Of a stretch of 64,000 nucleotides of DNA, positions 19,315 through 27,490 are shown piece by piece. Each line of letters starts with the position of its first letter. The stretch's first letter is position 1. Made by a program: the position numbers and the translations under genes. The stretch is from DATIUV01 sp049322755. GTDB taxonomy: Bacteria > Pseudomonadota > Gammaproteobacteria > Burkholderiales > UBA6910. Below the pieces are notes generated by a model that saw nothing but the letters and a program-made list of their open reading frames with translations, did not search any database and was not told the origin of the DNA. The stretch spans positions 62,001 through 126,000 of the forward strand of contig JBMOQX010000017.1 in NCBI GenBank assembly GCA_049322755.1, in the 5' to 3' direction.

Positions 19315-20110
19315 GGGCCGTCTCCTCTATCTCCTCTACTTCCTCCACCTGGTCGGCGAAGAGCAGGTCGTGGATGCGCTCCGAGAGCTTCCGGCCCGAG
19401 CCGTCCACCGGGTCGCTGCCGTCGCTGTTCATCTCCGCCTTCACCTGACCCGGGTGCGGCGAGAGCAGCAGGATGCGGTTGCCGATCCTCACCGCCTCCG
19501 GAATCGAGTGGGTCACGAACAGCACGGTAAAGCGCGTGTCCTCCCACAGCTGCAGCAGTTCGTCCTGCATCTTGCGCCGGGTAAGCGCGTCCAGCGCCGC
19601 AAACGGCTCGTCCATCAGCAAAATGTCCGGCTCCATCGCCATGCCCCGGGCAATCGCCACCCGCTGCTTCATGCCCCCCGAGAGCGTGTGCGGGTAGGAG
19701 TCGGCAAACTTGGTCAGATTCACCTTCTCGATGTAGGACAGCGCCTTGTCCTGGGCCTCCCGGCCCTTCAGCCGCCCCGAGGCCTCCAGCGCAAACATCA
19801 CGTTCTGCTTCACCGTCTTCCACGGCAGCAGCTGGTCGAACTCCTGGAACACCATCACCCGGTCCGGGCCCGGCTGGCTGATCGCCTGGCCCTTGAGCGT
19901 GATGCCCCCCTCCACCGGCTGCAGGTAGCCCCCCACCGCCTTCAACAGCGTCGACTTGCCGCACCCCGAGGGACCCAGCAGCACGAAACGGTCCGACGGA
20001 TAGACGTCGAAGCTCACCCGGTAGGTGGCCGTCACCAAATGATCCCTGGTCTTGTATTGCAGGGTGACGCCGCTCACGTCGAGCAGCGGTGGAGTCCTGG
20101 TCTGCGTCAT
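19307..20110 (-). CDS. ABC transporter ATP-binding protein, NitT/TauT family
   Basis: A 267-residue nucleotide-binding subunit with Walker A GPSGCGKST, Q-loop FQEFDQLLPW, signature LSGGMKQRV, Walker B ILLMDEPFAALD and H-loop VTHSI. Architecture and wording are those of SsuB/TauB proteins. It has a short acidic C-terminal tail. It lies between the binding-protein gene, with a strong stem-loop in the gap, and the permease gene. Confidence 0.93.
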   Translation of the reverse strand: MTQTRTPPLLDVSGVTLQYKTRDHLVTATYRVSFDVYPSDRFVLLGPSGCGKSTLLKAVGGYLQPVEGGITLKGQAISQPGPDRVMVFQEFDQLLPWKTVKQNVMFALEASGRLKGREAQDKALSYIEKVNLTKFADSYPHTLSGGMKQRVAIARGMAMEPDILLMDEPFAALDALTRRKMQDELLQLWEDTRFTVLFVTHSIPEAVRIGNRILLLSPHPGQVKAEMNSDGSDPVDGSGRKLSERIHDLLFADQVEEVEEIEETAHV

Positions 20111-20125
20111 GTCTCCTCCTGCGCG

Positions 20126-20151
20126 CCGGCGGCGGGGAAAATCGCCGCCGG
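20126..20151 (-). other. Intercistronic stem-loop after the ABC binding-protein gene
   Basis: CCGGCGGCG (20126-20134) pairs with CGCCGCCGG (20143-20151), nine GC-rich pairs with an eight-base loop and no U-run. Its place just after the binding-protein gene suggests a processing or stability element that keeps binding-protein mRNA more abundant than the membrane components; function is inferred. Confidence 0.5.
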
Positions 20152-20162
20152 GCGTGCGTGCT

Positions 20163-21176
20163 TCAGCTGCCCGGCAGGTGGTGGATCTCCGGGAAGAACA
20201 GGTCCTTCCACGATTCGGGCTTCACCTTGATGGTGCCGATCTTGTAGAGGAAGTCCGAATACTTGGTGGTGTTGTTGGGCGTCATGGTGAAGGCCACGTC
20301 CGGATCGTTGAGGATCTTCATCAGCAGGTCCTTGCTGCCCTTGAACTTCGCCCACTTGATGTAGTTGTCCGCCGCGGCACTCTTGTCCCTGTTGATCTCG
20401 GCGACCGCCTCCTCGAAGGCCTTGAGAAACGCCGCGTAGACTTTCGGGTTCTCCTCGCGGAACTTGCTCGTGGTCCAGATCACGTTGAACGTGGCCGGCC
20501 CGCCCAGCACGTCGTAGGAACTCAGGACCCGGTGCACCTTCGGGTCTTCCAGCTGCTGGTACTGGAACGGCGGCGAAGTGAAGTGCGCGGTGATCTCGCT
20601 GGCCTCGGAGAGCAGCGCCGCCATGCCGTCCGGATGCTTCATCGACACGGTGAACTTGTCCAGCGCGTCGAACTTGTCCTCGCCGAATTCCTTGGCCGCC
20701 GCCATCTGCAGGGTCACCGCCTGGATCGACACCTTCACCGCCGGCAGTGCGATCTTGTCCTTGGCGGTGAAATCCTTGAGCGACTTGACGTCGGGATTTC
20801 GCGTGTTCAGGTAAAGAGGCATGACGTTCATGGCGGTCACCGCCTTCACGTCCAGATTGCCCTTGGTCTTCGCCCACAGGTTGACCAGCGGGCCAACGCC
20901 GCCGGAGGCGAAATGCAGGCTGCCGGAAAGCAGGGCTTCGTTCATGACATTGCCGCCGGCAAATTTGGCCCAGGACACGGTCACGTCGCCCGCGCCCATG
21001 GCCTTGGCGTGCTTCTCCAGCAGCTTCTGGTTCTCCATGTACATCAGGGGCAGGTAGCTGATGCCGAACTGCTGGGCGATCTTCACCTCGCTGACCTCGG
21101 CTGCAGCCGGGCCGGCGTGGGCCGCGAGCGCGAGCACCGCCGCCGTCAGGGTGAGTCTGGCTGAAAGGCTTTTCAT
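20163..21176 (-). CDS. ABC transporter substrate-binding protein, NitT/TauT family
   Basis: A 337-residue periplasmic protein with a signal peptide (MKSLSARLTLTAAVLALAAH, cleavage probably after GPAAA). The mature part begins VSEVKIAQQFGISYLPLMYM and follows the SsuA/TauA/NMT1-like fold pattern (GGNVMNEALLSGSLHFASGG). It should capture the ligand for the permease and ATPase encoded downstream. A good ribosome-binding site (AAGGAGGAG) precedes the ATG. The ligand is unknown; an anionic sulfonate is favoured by family and context. Confidence 0.9.
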   Translation of the reverse strand: MKSLSARLTLTAAVLALAAHAGPAAAEVSEVKIAQQFGISYLPLMYMENQKLLEKHAKAMGAGDVTVSWAKFAGGNVMNEALLSGSLHFASGGVGPLVNLWAKTKGNLDVKAVTAMNVMPLYLNTRNPDVKSLKDFTAKDKIALPAVKVSIQAVTLQMAAAKEFGEDKFDALDKFTVSMKHPDGMAALLSEASEITAHFTSPPFQYQQLEDPKVHRVLSSYDVLGGPATFNVIWTTSKFREENPKVYAAFLKAFEEAVAEINRDKSAAADNYIKWAKFKGSKDLLMKILNDPDVAFTMTPNNTTKYSDFLYKIGTIKVKPESWKDLFFPEIHHLPGS

Positions 21177-21207
21177 GACGTCTCCTCCTTATCGTGGATT
21201 GTTCAAC

Positions 21208-21230
21208 AAAAAATACTCCGCGGCCCGGAG
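21208..21230 (-). terminator. Weak terminator-like hairpin upstream of the ABC genes
   Basis: On the minus strand CTCCG (21230-21226) and CGGAG (21220-21216) can pair, followed by TATTTTTTG. The stem is only five pairs. It could partly stop transcription between the Sdh-like anchor genes and the ABC transporter, or be an attenuator. Confidence 0.35.
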
Positions 21231-21259
21231 CGGCCCGGGGATCAACTCGCGCGCCGCGC

Positions 21260-21631
21260 TCAGGCGACGTTCAACGCGAATACGCCGGCCGCGGCGAGGC
21301 TGAATCCCGCGGCGACGGCCAGCAGGCTCTGGTGCCAGCCCCGCCAGGCCGTGAACTCCAGCAGCAGCAGCCGCAGGCCGCCGGCAAGGTGCGCTGCCAG
21401 CAGCAGCACCAACCCGATCTCCGCGACTTTGACCAGCGGCTGGTCGGTCCAGCGCAGGACGCCGTCCAGCGCCGCCTCGCCCTTGATCGCCTGCCCCAGG
21501 ACCCAGAAGTGGGCCGGCAGGAACAGGGTCAGCAGCACCCCGGAAACCCGGTGCACGGCAAAAGCCCAGAACGCGGGGTGATTGCGCGAGCGGACGTCGT
21601 TCCTCCTCAGTGCGTGGACTGCCGCATTCAT
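21260..21631 (-). CDS. Succinate dehydrogenase-type membrane anchor (cytochrome b subunit, SdhC-like)
   Basis: A 123-residue membrane protein with three hydrophobic helices. It shows the SdhC signature pattern: HPAFWAFAVHRVSGVLL with His27, and AHLAGGLRLLLLEF with His81, the usual positions for haem b ligands and quinone contacts. It would anchor the flavoprotein and iron-sulfur subunits to the membrane and pass electrons to quinone. It follows the other anchor gene by 10 bases. Similarity is by motif only; subunit naming is tentative. Confidence 0.8.
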   Translation of the reverse strand: MNAAVHALRRNDVRSRNHPAFWAFAVHRVSGVLLTLFLPAHFWVLGQAIKGEAALDGVLRWTDQPLVKVAEIGLVLLLAAHLAGGLRLLLLEFTAWRGWHQSLLAVAAGFSLAAAGVFALNVA

Positions 21632-21641
21632 GTTCCGTTCC

Positions 21642-21986
21642 TCACGGTGTCGCGACCACCGCCGACACCGCCCGCCAGCCGAAGGCCAGCAGGAACAGTC
21701 CCAGCGCCAGCATGGCGAGACCGAGGCCGCGCCCGCGCCAGCCGAAAGTCTCCGCCAGCACGTTGCGCATGCCGATGGGCGCATGCACCGCCACCATCAC
21801 GACGAACAGGCCGTAGAAAGCGCCCCAAAGCGGACTGCCGCGGGTGCGCCCCAGAATCTCCGCGGCGCTCAGGCCGCCCTGCACCGCGTACACCATGGTG
21901 CCCAGGTGCACCAGCACCAGCACACCCAGCACGGCGGCGCTGGCGCGCTGCGCCAGCCAGAGCAGCGTCTCGCCACGCGCGCTCAC
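21642..21986 (-). CDS. Succinate dehydrogenase/fumarate reductase-type second membrane anchor
   Basis: A 114-residue protein with three hydrophobic helices and histidines placed in the first and second helix (LVLVHLGTM, VAVHAPIGMRNV), typical of small Sdh/Frd anchors. The GTG start at 21986 overlaps the stop of the iron-sulfur gene (GTGA), so the two are translationally coupled. An upstream continuation of the frame lies inside the iron-sulfur gene and is a shadow. Together with its neighbours it completes a four-subunit complex. Confidence 0.8.
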   Translation of the reverse strand: MSARGETLLWLAQRASAAVLGVLVLVHLGTMVYAVQGGLSAAEILGRTRGSPLWGAFYGLFVVMVAVHAPIGMRNVLAETFGWRGRGLGLAMLALGLFLLAFGWRAVSAVVATP

Positions 21987-22699
21987 AGGCCCCCCTTCAG
22001 CGCCGCCATTGCCGTGGTGCGCTTGAGCCCGGCGATCGACGCCGTCGGCGACAATTGCTTCGGGCAGCGCTCGGCGCAGCTCATGTGGGTGTGGCAGGCG
22101 AGGCAGCCCGCGTCGCCGGCGACGGCCCGCAACCGCTCGGTGCGGCCGCCGTCGCGGACGTCGTTCACCAGCGTCCAAGCGCGATTGAGCGCGGCCGGGC
22201 CCAGGTAGTCCCGGTTCCAGCTCACGACATCGCAGGACGAGTAGCACACGCCGCAGCCGATGCACTCGATGCCGGCATCGGCCTCGCGGCGCTCCTTCGA
22301 GTCCGGGCGGACCACCGCGAACGGATCGTGCCGGGTGGCGGTGGGCACGAACTGGCCCTTGGCCCGCGTCCACTTGTCGAAGAACTCCCGCATGTCGGTC
22401 ACCAGGTCCTTGACCAGCGGGAGGTTCTTGAGCGGTGCAATCTCCAGCTGCCCGCCCTCGGCCACTTTGGCAACGTGGGTGCGGCAGGTCCAGCGCGCCT
22501 TGCCGTTCACCACCATCGCGCACGAACCGCACATGCCGACCCGGCAGGCGAAGCGGTACGCGAGCGTGGGATCCATCTCGCGCTGGATATGGGTAACCAC
22601 ATCCAGCACCGTCTGGCTCGGATAGCGTGGAACCTCGAAGCGCTGGAAGCGGCCGTCCTCCCGGCCCCGCCAGACGTCGACCTGCAGGGTGTCAGCCAT
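21983..22699 (-). CDS. Succinate dehydrogenase/fumarate reductase-like iron-sulfur subunit
   Basis: A 238-residue electron-transfer subunit. The plant-type [2Fe-2S] site is C52, C57, C60 and C72 (CRVGMCGSC...TC); a [4Fe-4S] site is C146-IGC-GVC-YSSC156; a further cluster site is C199-LAC-HTHMSC-AERCP212. These are the three clusters of SdhB/FrdB. It should accept electrons from the flavoprotein encoded at 15160-16896 and deliver them to the anchors encoded just downstream. A 66-base gap separates it from tctB. Separation of this gene from its flavoprotein gene by ABC and fumarase genes is unusual and ties those genes into one unit. Confidence 0.93.
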   Translation of the reverse strand: MADTLQVDVWRGREDGRFQRFEVPRYPSQTVLDVVTHIQREMDPTLAYRFACRVGMCGSCAMVVNGKARWTCRTHVAKVAEGGQLEIAPLKNLPLVKDLVTDMREFFDKWTRAKGQFVPTATRHDPFAVVRPDSKERREADAGIECIGCGVCYSSCDVVSWNRDYLGPAALNRAWTLVNDVRDGGRTERLRAVAGDAGCLACHTHMSCAERCPKQLSPTASIAGLKRTTAMAALKGGL

Positions 22700-22765
22700 G
22701 ATTCGTCGAACTCGCTGTAAGCGTTTGCATGGTAGCGCCTCGGACGACGTTATCCAACCCCGGCT

Positions 22766-23224
22766 TCAGATCAGGATGCCCTGGGGCAGTGGAACCTGGA
22801 GGCCGAAACGGAAGATCGCGTAGAGCCCGCCGATGACGACGGCGGCAACGGCCGTGTAAATGACCGCCATGTGCGGTGTCCAGCGGTCATAGTTGGCGAT
22901 CACCAGCAGCGCCGCGAACGCGGCCACACTGGCGGTGAGGAAGCCGACCGGCTCGAGATAGGTCGCCCAAAGCAGCATCACCACCACCAGCGCGATCCGC
23001 CGCAAGCTGGAGGCCCGCGGCTGTGGCGCCGGCGCCTTGGGACGCAGGATCGATACCGCGATGTACACCGCGGACAGCACCATCATGGACACCGCGATGG
23101 TGCGCGGAAACACCGCGCCCAGCGCCGAGAAATCGCGCGAATAATACAGCGCGATCGCCCCGACCACGATGAAGATGGCGCTCCCCACCATGCCGGGGAC
23201 GTCGCGACGCGCAGACTCATTCAT
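22766..23224 (-). CDS. tctB: Tripartite tricarboxylate transporter small membrane subunit (TctB family)
   Basis: A 152-residue protein with four predicted membrane helices, starting MNESARRDVPGMVGSAIFIVVGAIALYYSRDF, as in TctB/DUF1468 proteins. It forms the membrane part of a secondary importer with TctA. Its start overlaps the end of tctA by eight bases. In sulfolactate degraders a transporter of this class (SlcFGH) is associated with sulfolactate uptake; that role is inferred here from the suyAB context. Confidence 0.88.
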   Translation of the reverse strand: MNESARRDVPGMVGSAIFIVVGAIALYYSRDFSALGAVFPRTIAVSMMVLSAVYIAVSILRPKAPAPQPRASSLRRIALVVVMLLWATYLEPVGFLTASVAAFAALLVIANYDRWTPHMAVIYTAVAAVVIGGLYAIFRFGLQVPLPQGILI

Positions 23225-24722
23225 AGGTCGTTCTCCCCGCCGGGCGGAACCGCGCCATCAGCACCGGGTAGAGCAACCCCAGCAGGATAAAGAAGACGAT
23301 CCCCATGGAGATCGGCCGGGTGAAGAACTCGGCCAGCGCGTTGCCCCTGGCGTTGCCGATCAGGTAGCCCTGGACGAATCCGGACTCGGCGATGGTGCCC
23401 AGGATCAGTCCCAGCACAATGGGTGAGGCGGTGAAGCCGAAGCGCCCGACGACCCAGGCGAAGACGCCCAGGATGACCATCTGCTGCACCTCGTGGGGAT
23501 TGTTGTGGATGGCGTAGCTGCCGAGAATGGTGAGAAACGCCACGGATGGGACCAGCACCGCCTTGGGGATCGCCACGATGGACTTGAACGCGTAGCGGCC
23601 GATCACCAGGCCGATGGGCAGCATCAGCAGCGTGGCGATGAACAGGCCGTAGATGAACGTGTAGACAATCTGGCTCTGCTCGCCAAAAAGCTGCGGGCCG
23701 GTGCGGATGCCCTGCACCAGCAACGCGCCGAGAATCACCGCGTCCGGCGGGGTTCCGGGTATGCCCAGCACCAGCGTCGGGATGAATCCTCCGCCGACGG
23801 TGGCGTTGTTCGAGGACTCGGTGGCCAGGATCCCGTCGGGTTCGCCCTTGCCGAAGTTCTCCGGCCGCTTCGACACCCGGCGCGCCTCGGCGTAGGAAAC
23901 CAGCGAGGCAATCGAGCCCCCGGCGCCGGGCAGGATGCCGACCACGGTGCCGATGACCGAGCTGCGTGAGAGGTTGAATTTGGACTTCCACGAGATGCGC
24001 AGGGCTTCCTTGAAGCGGAACCCCACCACCTTGTGGGTCAGCTTCAGGTGCGGGTCGGGGGTCGCCACCAGATCGATCAGCACGGGCACGCAATAGAGTC
24101 CGATGAGCGCGGCCACCACGTCGATGCCCCCCAGCAGCGCCTTGAAATCGCCGGTGTAGCGGATGTCGCCGCCGACTTCAGCAACACCGACGGTGCCCAG
24201 GAGCAGGCCGACGCAGCCGCCGATGAGACCCCGCAGAACGCTGCCCTCCGAGAGAGCGGCAATCAACGTGAGGCCGAACACCGCCAGCCAGAAGTACTCG
24301 ACGGGGCCGAACTTGAGGGCGAACTGCGCCAGCGGCGGTGCCAGCAGCAGCAGGAACAGGGCGCCCACCAGCCCGCCCATGACCGAGGCGATGCACGCCA
24401 GCGTGATGGCCAGGTCGCCGTCGCCGCGCTTGGCCATCGGATAGCCGTCGAAGGTGGTGGCGATGGCGGAAGGCGTGCCGGGGGTGTTGAGCAGGATCGC
24501 GGCGTAGGCGCCGCCGTAGATGGCGCCGGTGTAGATGGCGCCCAGCATGATCAGCGCGGAGGCCGGATTCATGCCGAACGTGAACGGCACCAGCACCGCC
24601 ACCGCCATGGTCGCGGTGAGGCCCGGCAGCGCGCCGATGACCGTGCCCGCCACCACGCCGGCGACCGCCAGCAGGATGTTGAGCGGCGTCAGCGCGTCGA
24701 TCAGGAACTCGATGCCTGGCAA
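23217..24722 (-). CDS. tctA: Tripartite tricarboxylate transporter large membrane subunit (TctA family)
   Basis: A 501-residue membrane protein with about 12 helices and the TctA motifs GALPGLTATMAVAVLVPFTFGM, GAIYGGAYAAILLNTPGTPSA and the mid-protein repeat GILPGAGGSIASLVSY and LGIPGTPPDAVILGALL. It probably imports sulfolactate or a related anion by ion symport, together with TctB and the periplasmic protein. Transcription order is binding protein, TctA, TctB. Length and motif order are normal. Confidence 0.93.
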   Translation of the reverse strand: MPGIEFLIDALTPLNILLAVAGVVAGTVIGALPGLTATMAVAVLVPFTFGMNPASALIMLGAIYTGAIYGGAYAAILLNTPGTPSAIATTFDGYPMAKRGDGDLAITLACIASVMGGLVGALFLLLLAPPLAQFALKFGPVEYFWLAVFGLTLIAALSEGSVLRGLIGGCVGLLLGTVGVAEVGGDIRYTGDFKALLGGIDVVAALIGLYCVPVLIDLVATPDPHLKLTHKVVGFRFKEALRISWKSKFNLSRSSVIGTVVGILPGAGGSIASLVSYAEARRVSKRPENFGKGEPDGILATESSNNATVGGGFIPTLVLGIPGTPPDAVILGALLVQGIRTGPQLFGEQSQIVYTFIYGLFIATLLMLPIGLVIGRYAFKSIVAIPKAVLVPSVAFLTILGSYAIHNNPHEVQQMVILGVFAWVVGRFGFTASPIVLGLILGTIAESGFVQGYLIGNARGNALAEFFTRPISMGIVFFILLGLLYPVLMARFRPAGRTTYE

Positions 24723-24751
24723 AGGGGGTCTCCTCCTCCCTCACGAGTCGA

Positions 24752-24816
24752 TTTCGCGCGGGGCCTGCCCCGCGAAACGGCCCGAGCCGGGCGGCCGAAC
24801 GCCGCCGCCGCCCGGC
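24752..24816 (-). other. Two consecutive stem-loops between the TctC-type and tctA genes
   Basis: First hairpin: TTTCGCG and GGGGC pair with GCCCC and GCGAAA (24752-24777, one bulge). Second: GCCGGGCGGC (24786-24795) pairs with GCCGCCCGGC (24807-24816). Neither has a U-run on the transcribed strand. As at 20126-20151, the structures follow a periplasmic binding-protein gene, suggesting differential mRNA stability. Confidence 0.5.
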
Positions 24817-24825
24817 CCGCGGTTG

Positions 24826-25782
24826 CTACTTCTTGACGATGCCCATTTCCTTGGCGATTTCGCCGTAGCGCTGCTTCATCTCGCCCATGAACTGGGGCAT
24901 CTCGGCCAGGCCGACGTCCAGCATCGCGAAGCCTCCCTCTTCCATTTTCTGGATGAACTCGGGGTCCTTGTTGATCCTGCCGATGAGATCGGACACCTGC
25001 TGCTGGATCTCCTTGGGCGTCGAATTCGGCACGGCGATGCCGCGGTAGGCGCCGCCCACCAGGTCGTAGCCCAGCTCCTTGAAGGTGGGACAGTCGGGAA
25101 TCTTGGGATGGCGCTTCTCCATCGCCACCGCCAGGCAGCGCGCCTGGTTGCCGAGCATCATCTGCACCGTGGTGTAACCCCAGGAGCCGGTCACCTGCTT
25201 GCCAAGGAGCGCGGTGTTCGACGCGCCGGTGCCTTTGAACGGGATATAGGCGGTCTTGATGCCGGCGAGCTTGTCGAAGCGCTGCTGCGCCAGGTGGTTG
25301 GCGCTGTTGGTGCCGGAACCGGAGAAGGTGATGGTGCCCGGCGCCTTCTTCGCCGCCTCCACGAGGTCCTTCAGGGTCTTGTAGGGGCTGTCGGCCGGCA
25401 CCAGGATGGCGTCCGGGGTGAAGTGGAACCAATAGACGTTGGCCAGATCGTCGGTCTTGTAGCCCACGTCCTTCTGCAACGGCTGCAGCACGATGTGCGG
25501 CAGGTTGGTGCCGATGATGGTGTAGCCGTCGCCCGGCGCGCTGTTGATCTGCGACCACGCCGCGGCGCCGCCGGCGCCCGGCTTGTACTGGATCGCCACC
25601 GTCTGCCCGGTGAGCTTCTTGAAGAACGGCTCCTGCAGGCGCGCGGAAATGTCCGACTCGCCGCCGGGACCGAAGGCGATGATGTAGTTGATGGTCTTCT
25701 CGGGATACGCGGCGAACGCGGCGCCCGCGATGACGGCCGACGCGGCAAGGCCGGCGGCCAACAGACGGTTGAAGCGCTTCAT
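24826..25782 (-). CDS. tctC: Tripartite tricarboxylate transporter binding protein (TctC/Bug family)
   Basis: A 318-residue periplasmic receptor with a signal peptide (MKRFNRLLAAGLAASAVIAG, cleavage after AAFA). The mature start YPEKTINYIIAFGPGGESD is the standard Bug-family opening, and GAGGAAAWSQINSAPGDGYTI follows. It should bind the anion imported by TctAB. The genes between suyB and the Sdh-like block give the order suyA-suyB-tctC-tctA-tctB, so sulfolactate is the favoured ligand. Bug proteins are numerous in betaproteobacteria and their ligands cannot be read from sequence. Confidence 0.9.
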   Translation of the reverse strand: MKRFNRLLAAGLAASAVIAGAAFAAYPEKTINYIIAFGPGGESDISARLQEPFFKKLTGQTVAIQYKPGAGGAAAWSQINSAPGDGYTIIGTNLPHIVLQPLQKDVGYKTDDLANVYWFHFTPDAILVPADSPYKTLKDLVEAAKKAPGTITFSGSGTNSANHLAQQRFDKLAGIKTAYIPFKGTGASNTALLGKQVTGSWGYTTVQMMLGNQARCLAVAMEKRHPKIPDCPTFKELGYDLVGGAYRGIAVPNSTPKEIQQQVSDLIGRINKDPEFIQKMEEGGFAMLDVGLAEMPQFMGEMKQRYGEIAKEMGIVKK

Positions 25783-25920
25783 GCTGATTCCTCCAGGTTT
25801 GAATTTCTTCGGGGACCGGGACTGCGCCTGCCGCCCGCCGGGTCCCGGCGGACCAGGGGAGCGGCAAGGCGCTAGTCTGCATCAATCCCCGCGCGGGGGA
25901 AACCCGCACGGGAGCCCGGC

Positions 25921-27090
25921 TCAAGCGCTCTCGTACAGGCGCGTGAGCACGAACTCGCGATGACCCAGCGCCTCGGCGGCGGTGAGCCGGCCATTGGCGG
26001 TGCGGAACATGCACTCGATAAGTTTGTCACCCGCGTCGTCGGGCGACATCTCGCGGCGCAGCAGGCCGGACACGTCCACGTCGATGTGCTCGCTCATGGT
26101 GCGAACCGTGCGCGGATTCGCCGAGAGCTTGATCACCGGCAGAATCGGGTTGCCGATCACGTTGCCCTGCCCCGTTGGGAACAGGTGCACGACGTAACCG
26201 GCGGCGGCACAAAGCGTCACCATCTCCGCCGCCGCGGAAGACGAGTCCATGAACCACAGGCCCGGCCCGGTCGGCGCCTCGGCTTTGTCCAGAACGCCCA
26301 CCACCTTGCACTTGCGCCCGATCTTCTGGATGTTGCCCAGGGCCTTCTCTTCGATGGTGGTGAGCCCGCCGGCAATGTTGCCCTTGGTGGGCTGCGAGTC
26401 GGACAGATCGCTGGTCTTGTGGCGATTGATGATGTCCTGGTAGCGGTTGAACATCTTCATGAACTGCTCGCGCACCTCAGGCGTGGCACAGCGCTCGGCC
26501 ACCAGGTGCTCGCCGCCGGTCAGCTCGGTGGTCTCGCCGAACACCATGGTGACGCCATGGGGCTCCAGCTTGTCGAAGGCGTTGCCCACGGTGGGGTTGG
26601 CGCCGCAGCCGGAGGTCGTGTCCGACTCGCCGCACTTGGTCGATACCCACAGGTCCTTGAGCGGCGCTTCCACGCGCTGCAGCTCGGAAGCCCACTGGAC
26701 GAACTCCTTGGCCGCTTTCGACGCGCGCATGATGGTGTCGTGGTCACCGTGCTGCTCGATGCCGAAATACGCTACCGGCTTGCCGGTGGCGGCGATGCCG
26801 TCGGCGACTTTCTTCGCCCAGCCGTCCTCGATGCAGATCACCACCACCGCGGCGACGTTCGGGTTCGACCCGGCGCCGATCAGCGTGCGGAAGTGCAGGT
26901 CCAGGTCGGCGCCGAACTGCAGGCGGCCATAGGGATGGGGAATCGCCAGGGTGCCCTTTACATTGCTCTCCACCGCCTGGGCGGCGGCGTTGGACAGGTC
27001 GTCCACCGGCAGGATGATGACGTGGTTGCGCACGCCGACGCGCCCGTTCTCGCGCCGGTAGCCCCAGAAGGTCGATTTGCTGAGATCCAT
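25921..27090 (-). CDS. suyB: (2R)-sulfolactate sulfo-lyase large subunit SuyB
   Basis: A 389-residue protein of the UxaA/altronate-galactarate dehydratase large-subunit superfamily. It starts MDLSKSTFWGYRRENGRVGV and has the family stretches RNHVIILPVDDLSNAAAQAV, STKCGESDTTSGCGANPTVG and HLFPTGQGNVIGNPILPVIK. With SuyA it splits (R)-3-sulfolactate into pyruvate and sulfite. The separate 93-residue SuyA-like partner, plus slcC and comC in the same cluster, make SuyB much more likely than altronate or galactarate dehydratase. A gap of 138 bases containing GC-rich hairpins separates it from the tctC-type gene. Confidence 0.85.
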   Translation of the reverse strand: MDLSKSTFWGYRRENGRVGVRNHVIILPVDDLSNAAAQAVESNVKGTLAIPHPYGRLQFGADLDLHFRTLIGAGSNPNVAAVVVICIEDGWAKKVADGIAATGKPVAYFGIEQHGDHDTIMRASKAAKEFVQWASELQRVEAPLKDLWVSTKCGESDTTSGCGANPTVGNAFDKLEPHGVTMVFGETTELTGGEHLVAERCATPEVREQFMKMFNRYQDIINRHKTSDLSDSQPTKGNIAGGLTTIEEKALGNIQKIGRKCKVVGVLDKAEAPTGPGLWFMDSSSAAAEMVTLCAAAGYVVHLFPTGQGNVIGNPILPVIKLSANPRTVRTMSEHIDVDVSGLLRREMSPDDAGDKLIECMFRTANGRLTAAEALGHREFVLTRLYESA

Positions 27091-27138
27091 GGATCAGTCC
27101 TCTCGAAAATTCATCGCGGCCGCAGGCTGCTACGCCGG

Positions 27139-27420
27139 CTACCAACGCTTGGTCTTGATGTTCTGCACGTGGGCGTGTTCGCCCACCCCGATGTCGGCCA
27201 CCACCTTGCCGATGTCGACGCCGTACTTGATCACGGTGTCACCCTTCTTCAGCGGCTTGATCGCCAGCTTGTGGCCGATCGGAATATCGCTCGCCGACTT
27301 GAACTTGATTTCCTTGTCCTGATCCATGATCCAGCCGGTCAGCTCGTCGCCGGCCTTCACGCCTTCCACCACCACGACGCCGACCGAATCGTGCTCGTCG
27401 TGAACCACGAAATGAATCAT
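27139..27420 (-). CDS. suyA: (2R)-sulfolactate sulfo-lyase small subunit SuyA
   Basis: A 93-residue SAF-domain protein starting MIHFVVHDEHDSVGVVVVEG and ending HVQNIKTKRW, with IPIGHKLAIKPLKKGDTVIK in the middle, the pattern of SuyA and UxaA-N proteins. It is the first gene after the promoter at 27491-27520 and has a clear ribosome-binding site (GGGAGAG, four bases before the ATG). It works with SuyB, encoded 48 bases downstream, to release sulfite from sulfolactate. Confidence 0.87.
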   Translation of the reverse strand: MIHFVVHDEHDSVGVVVVEGVKAGDELTGWIMDQDKEIKFKSASDIPIGHKLAIKPLKKGDTVIKYGVDIGKVVADIGVGEHAHVQNIKTKRW

Positions 27421-27490
27421 CGCTCTCTCCCGGGACAGGTTGGGCGGGCGCGTTTGTCCCCGCGCCCGGCAGGAATGAATAACGGGTCGA

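Noticed and set aside
25921..27420. Altronate or galactarate dehydratase (UxaA/GarD) as the annotation of the two-subunit lyase
   Set aside because: The same superfamily is involved, but the separate small subunit ending HVQNIKTKRW, together with slcC and comC in the cluster, fits SuyAB better; no uronate or sugar-acid genes are nearby.
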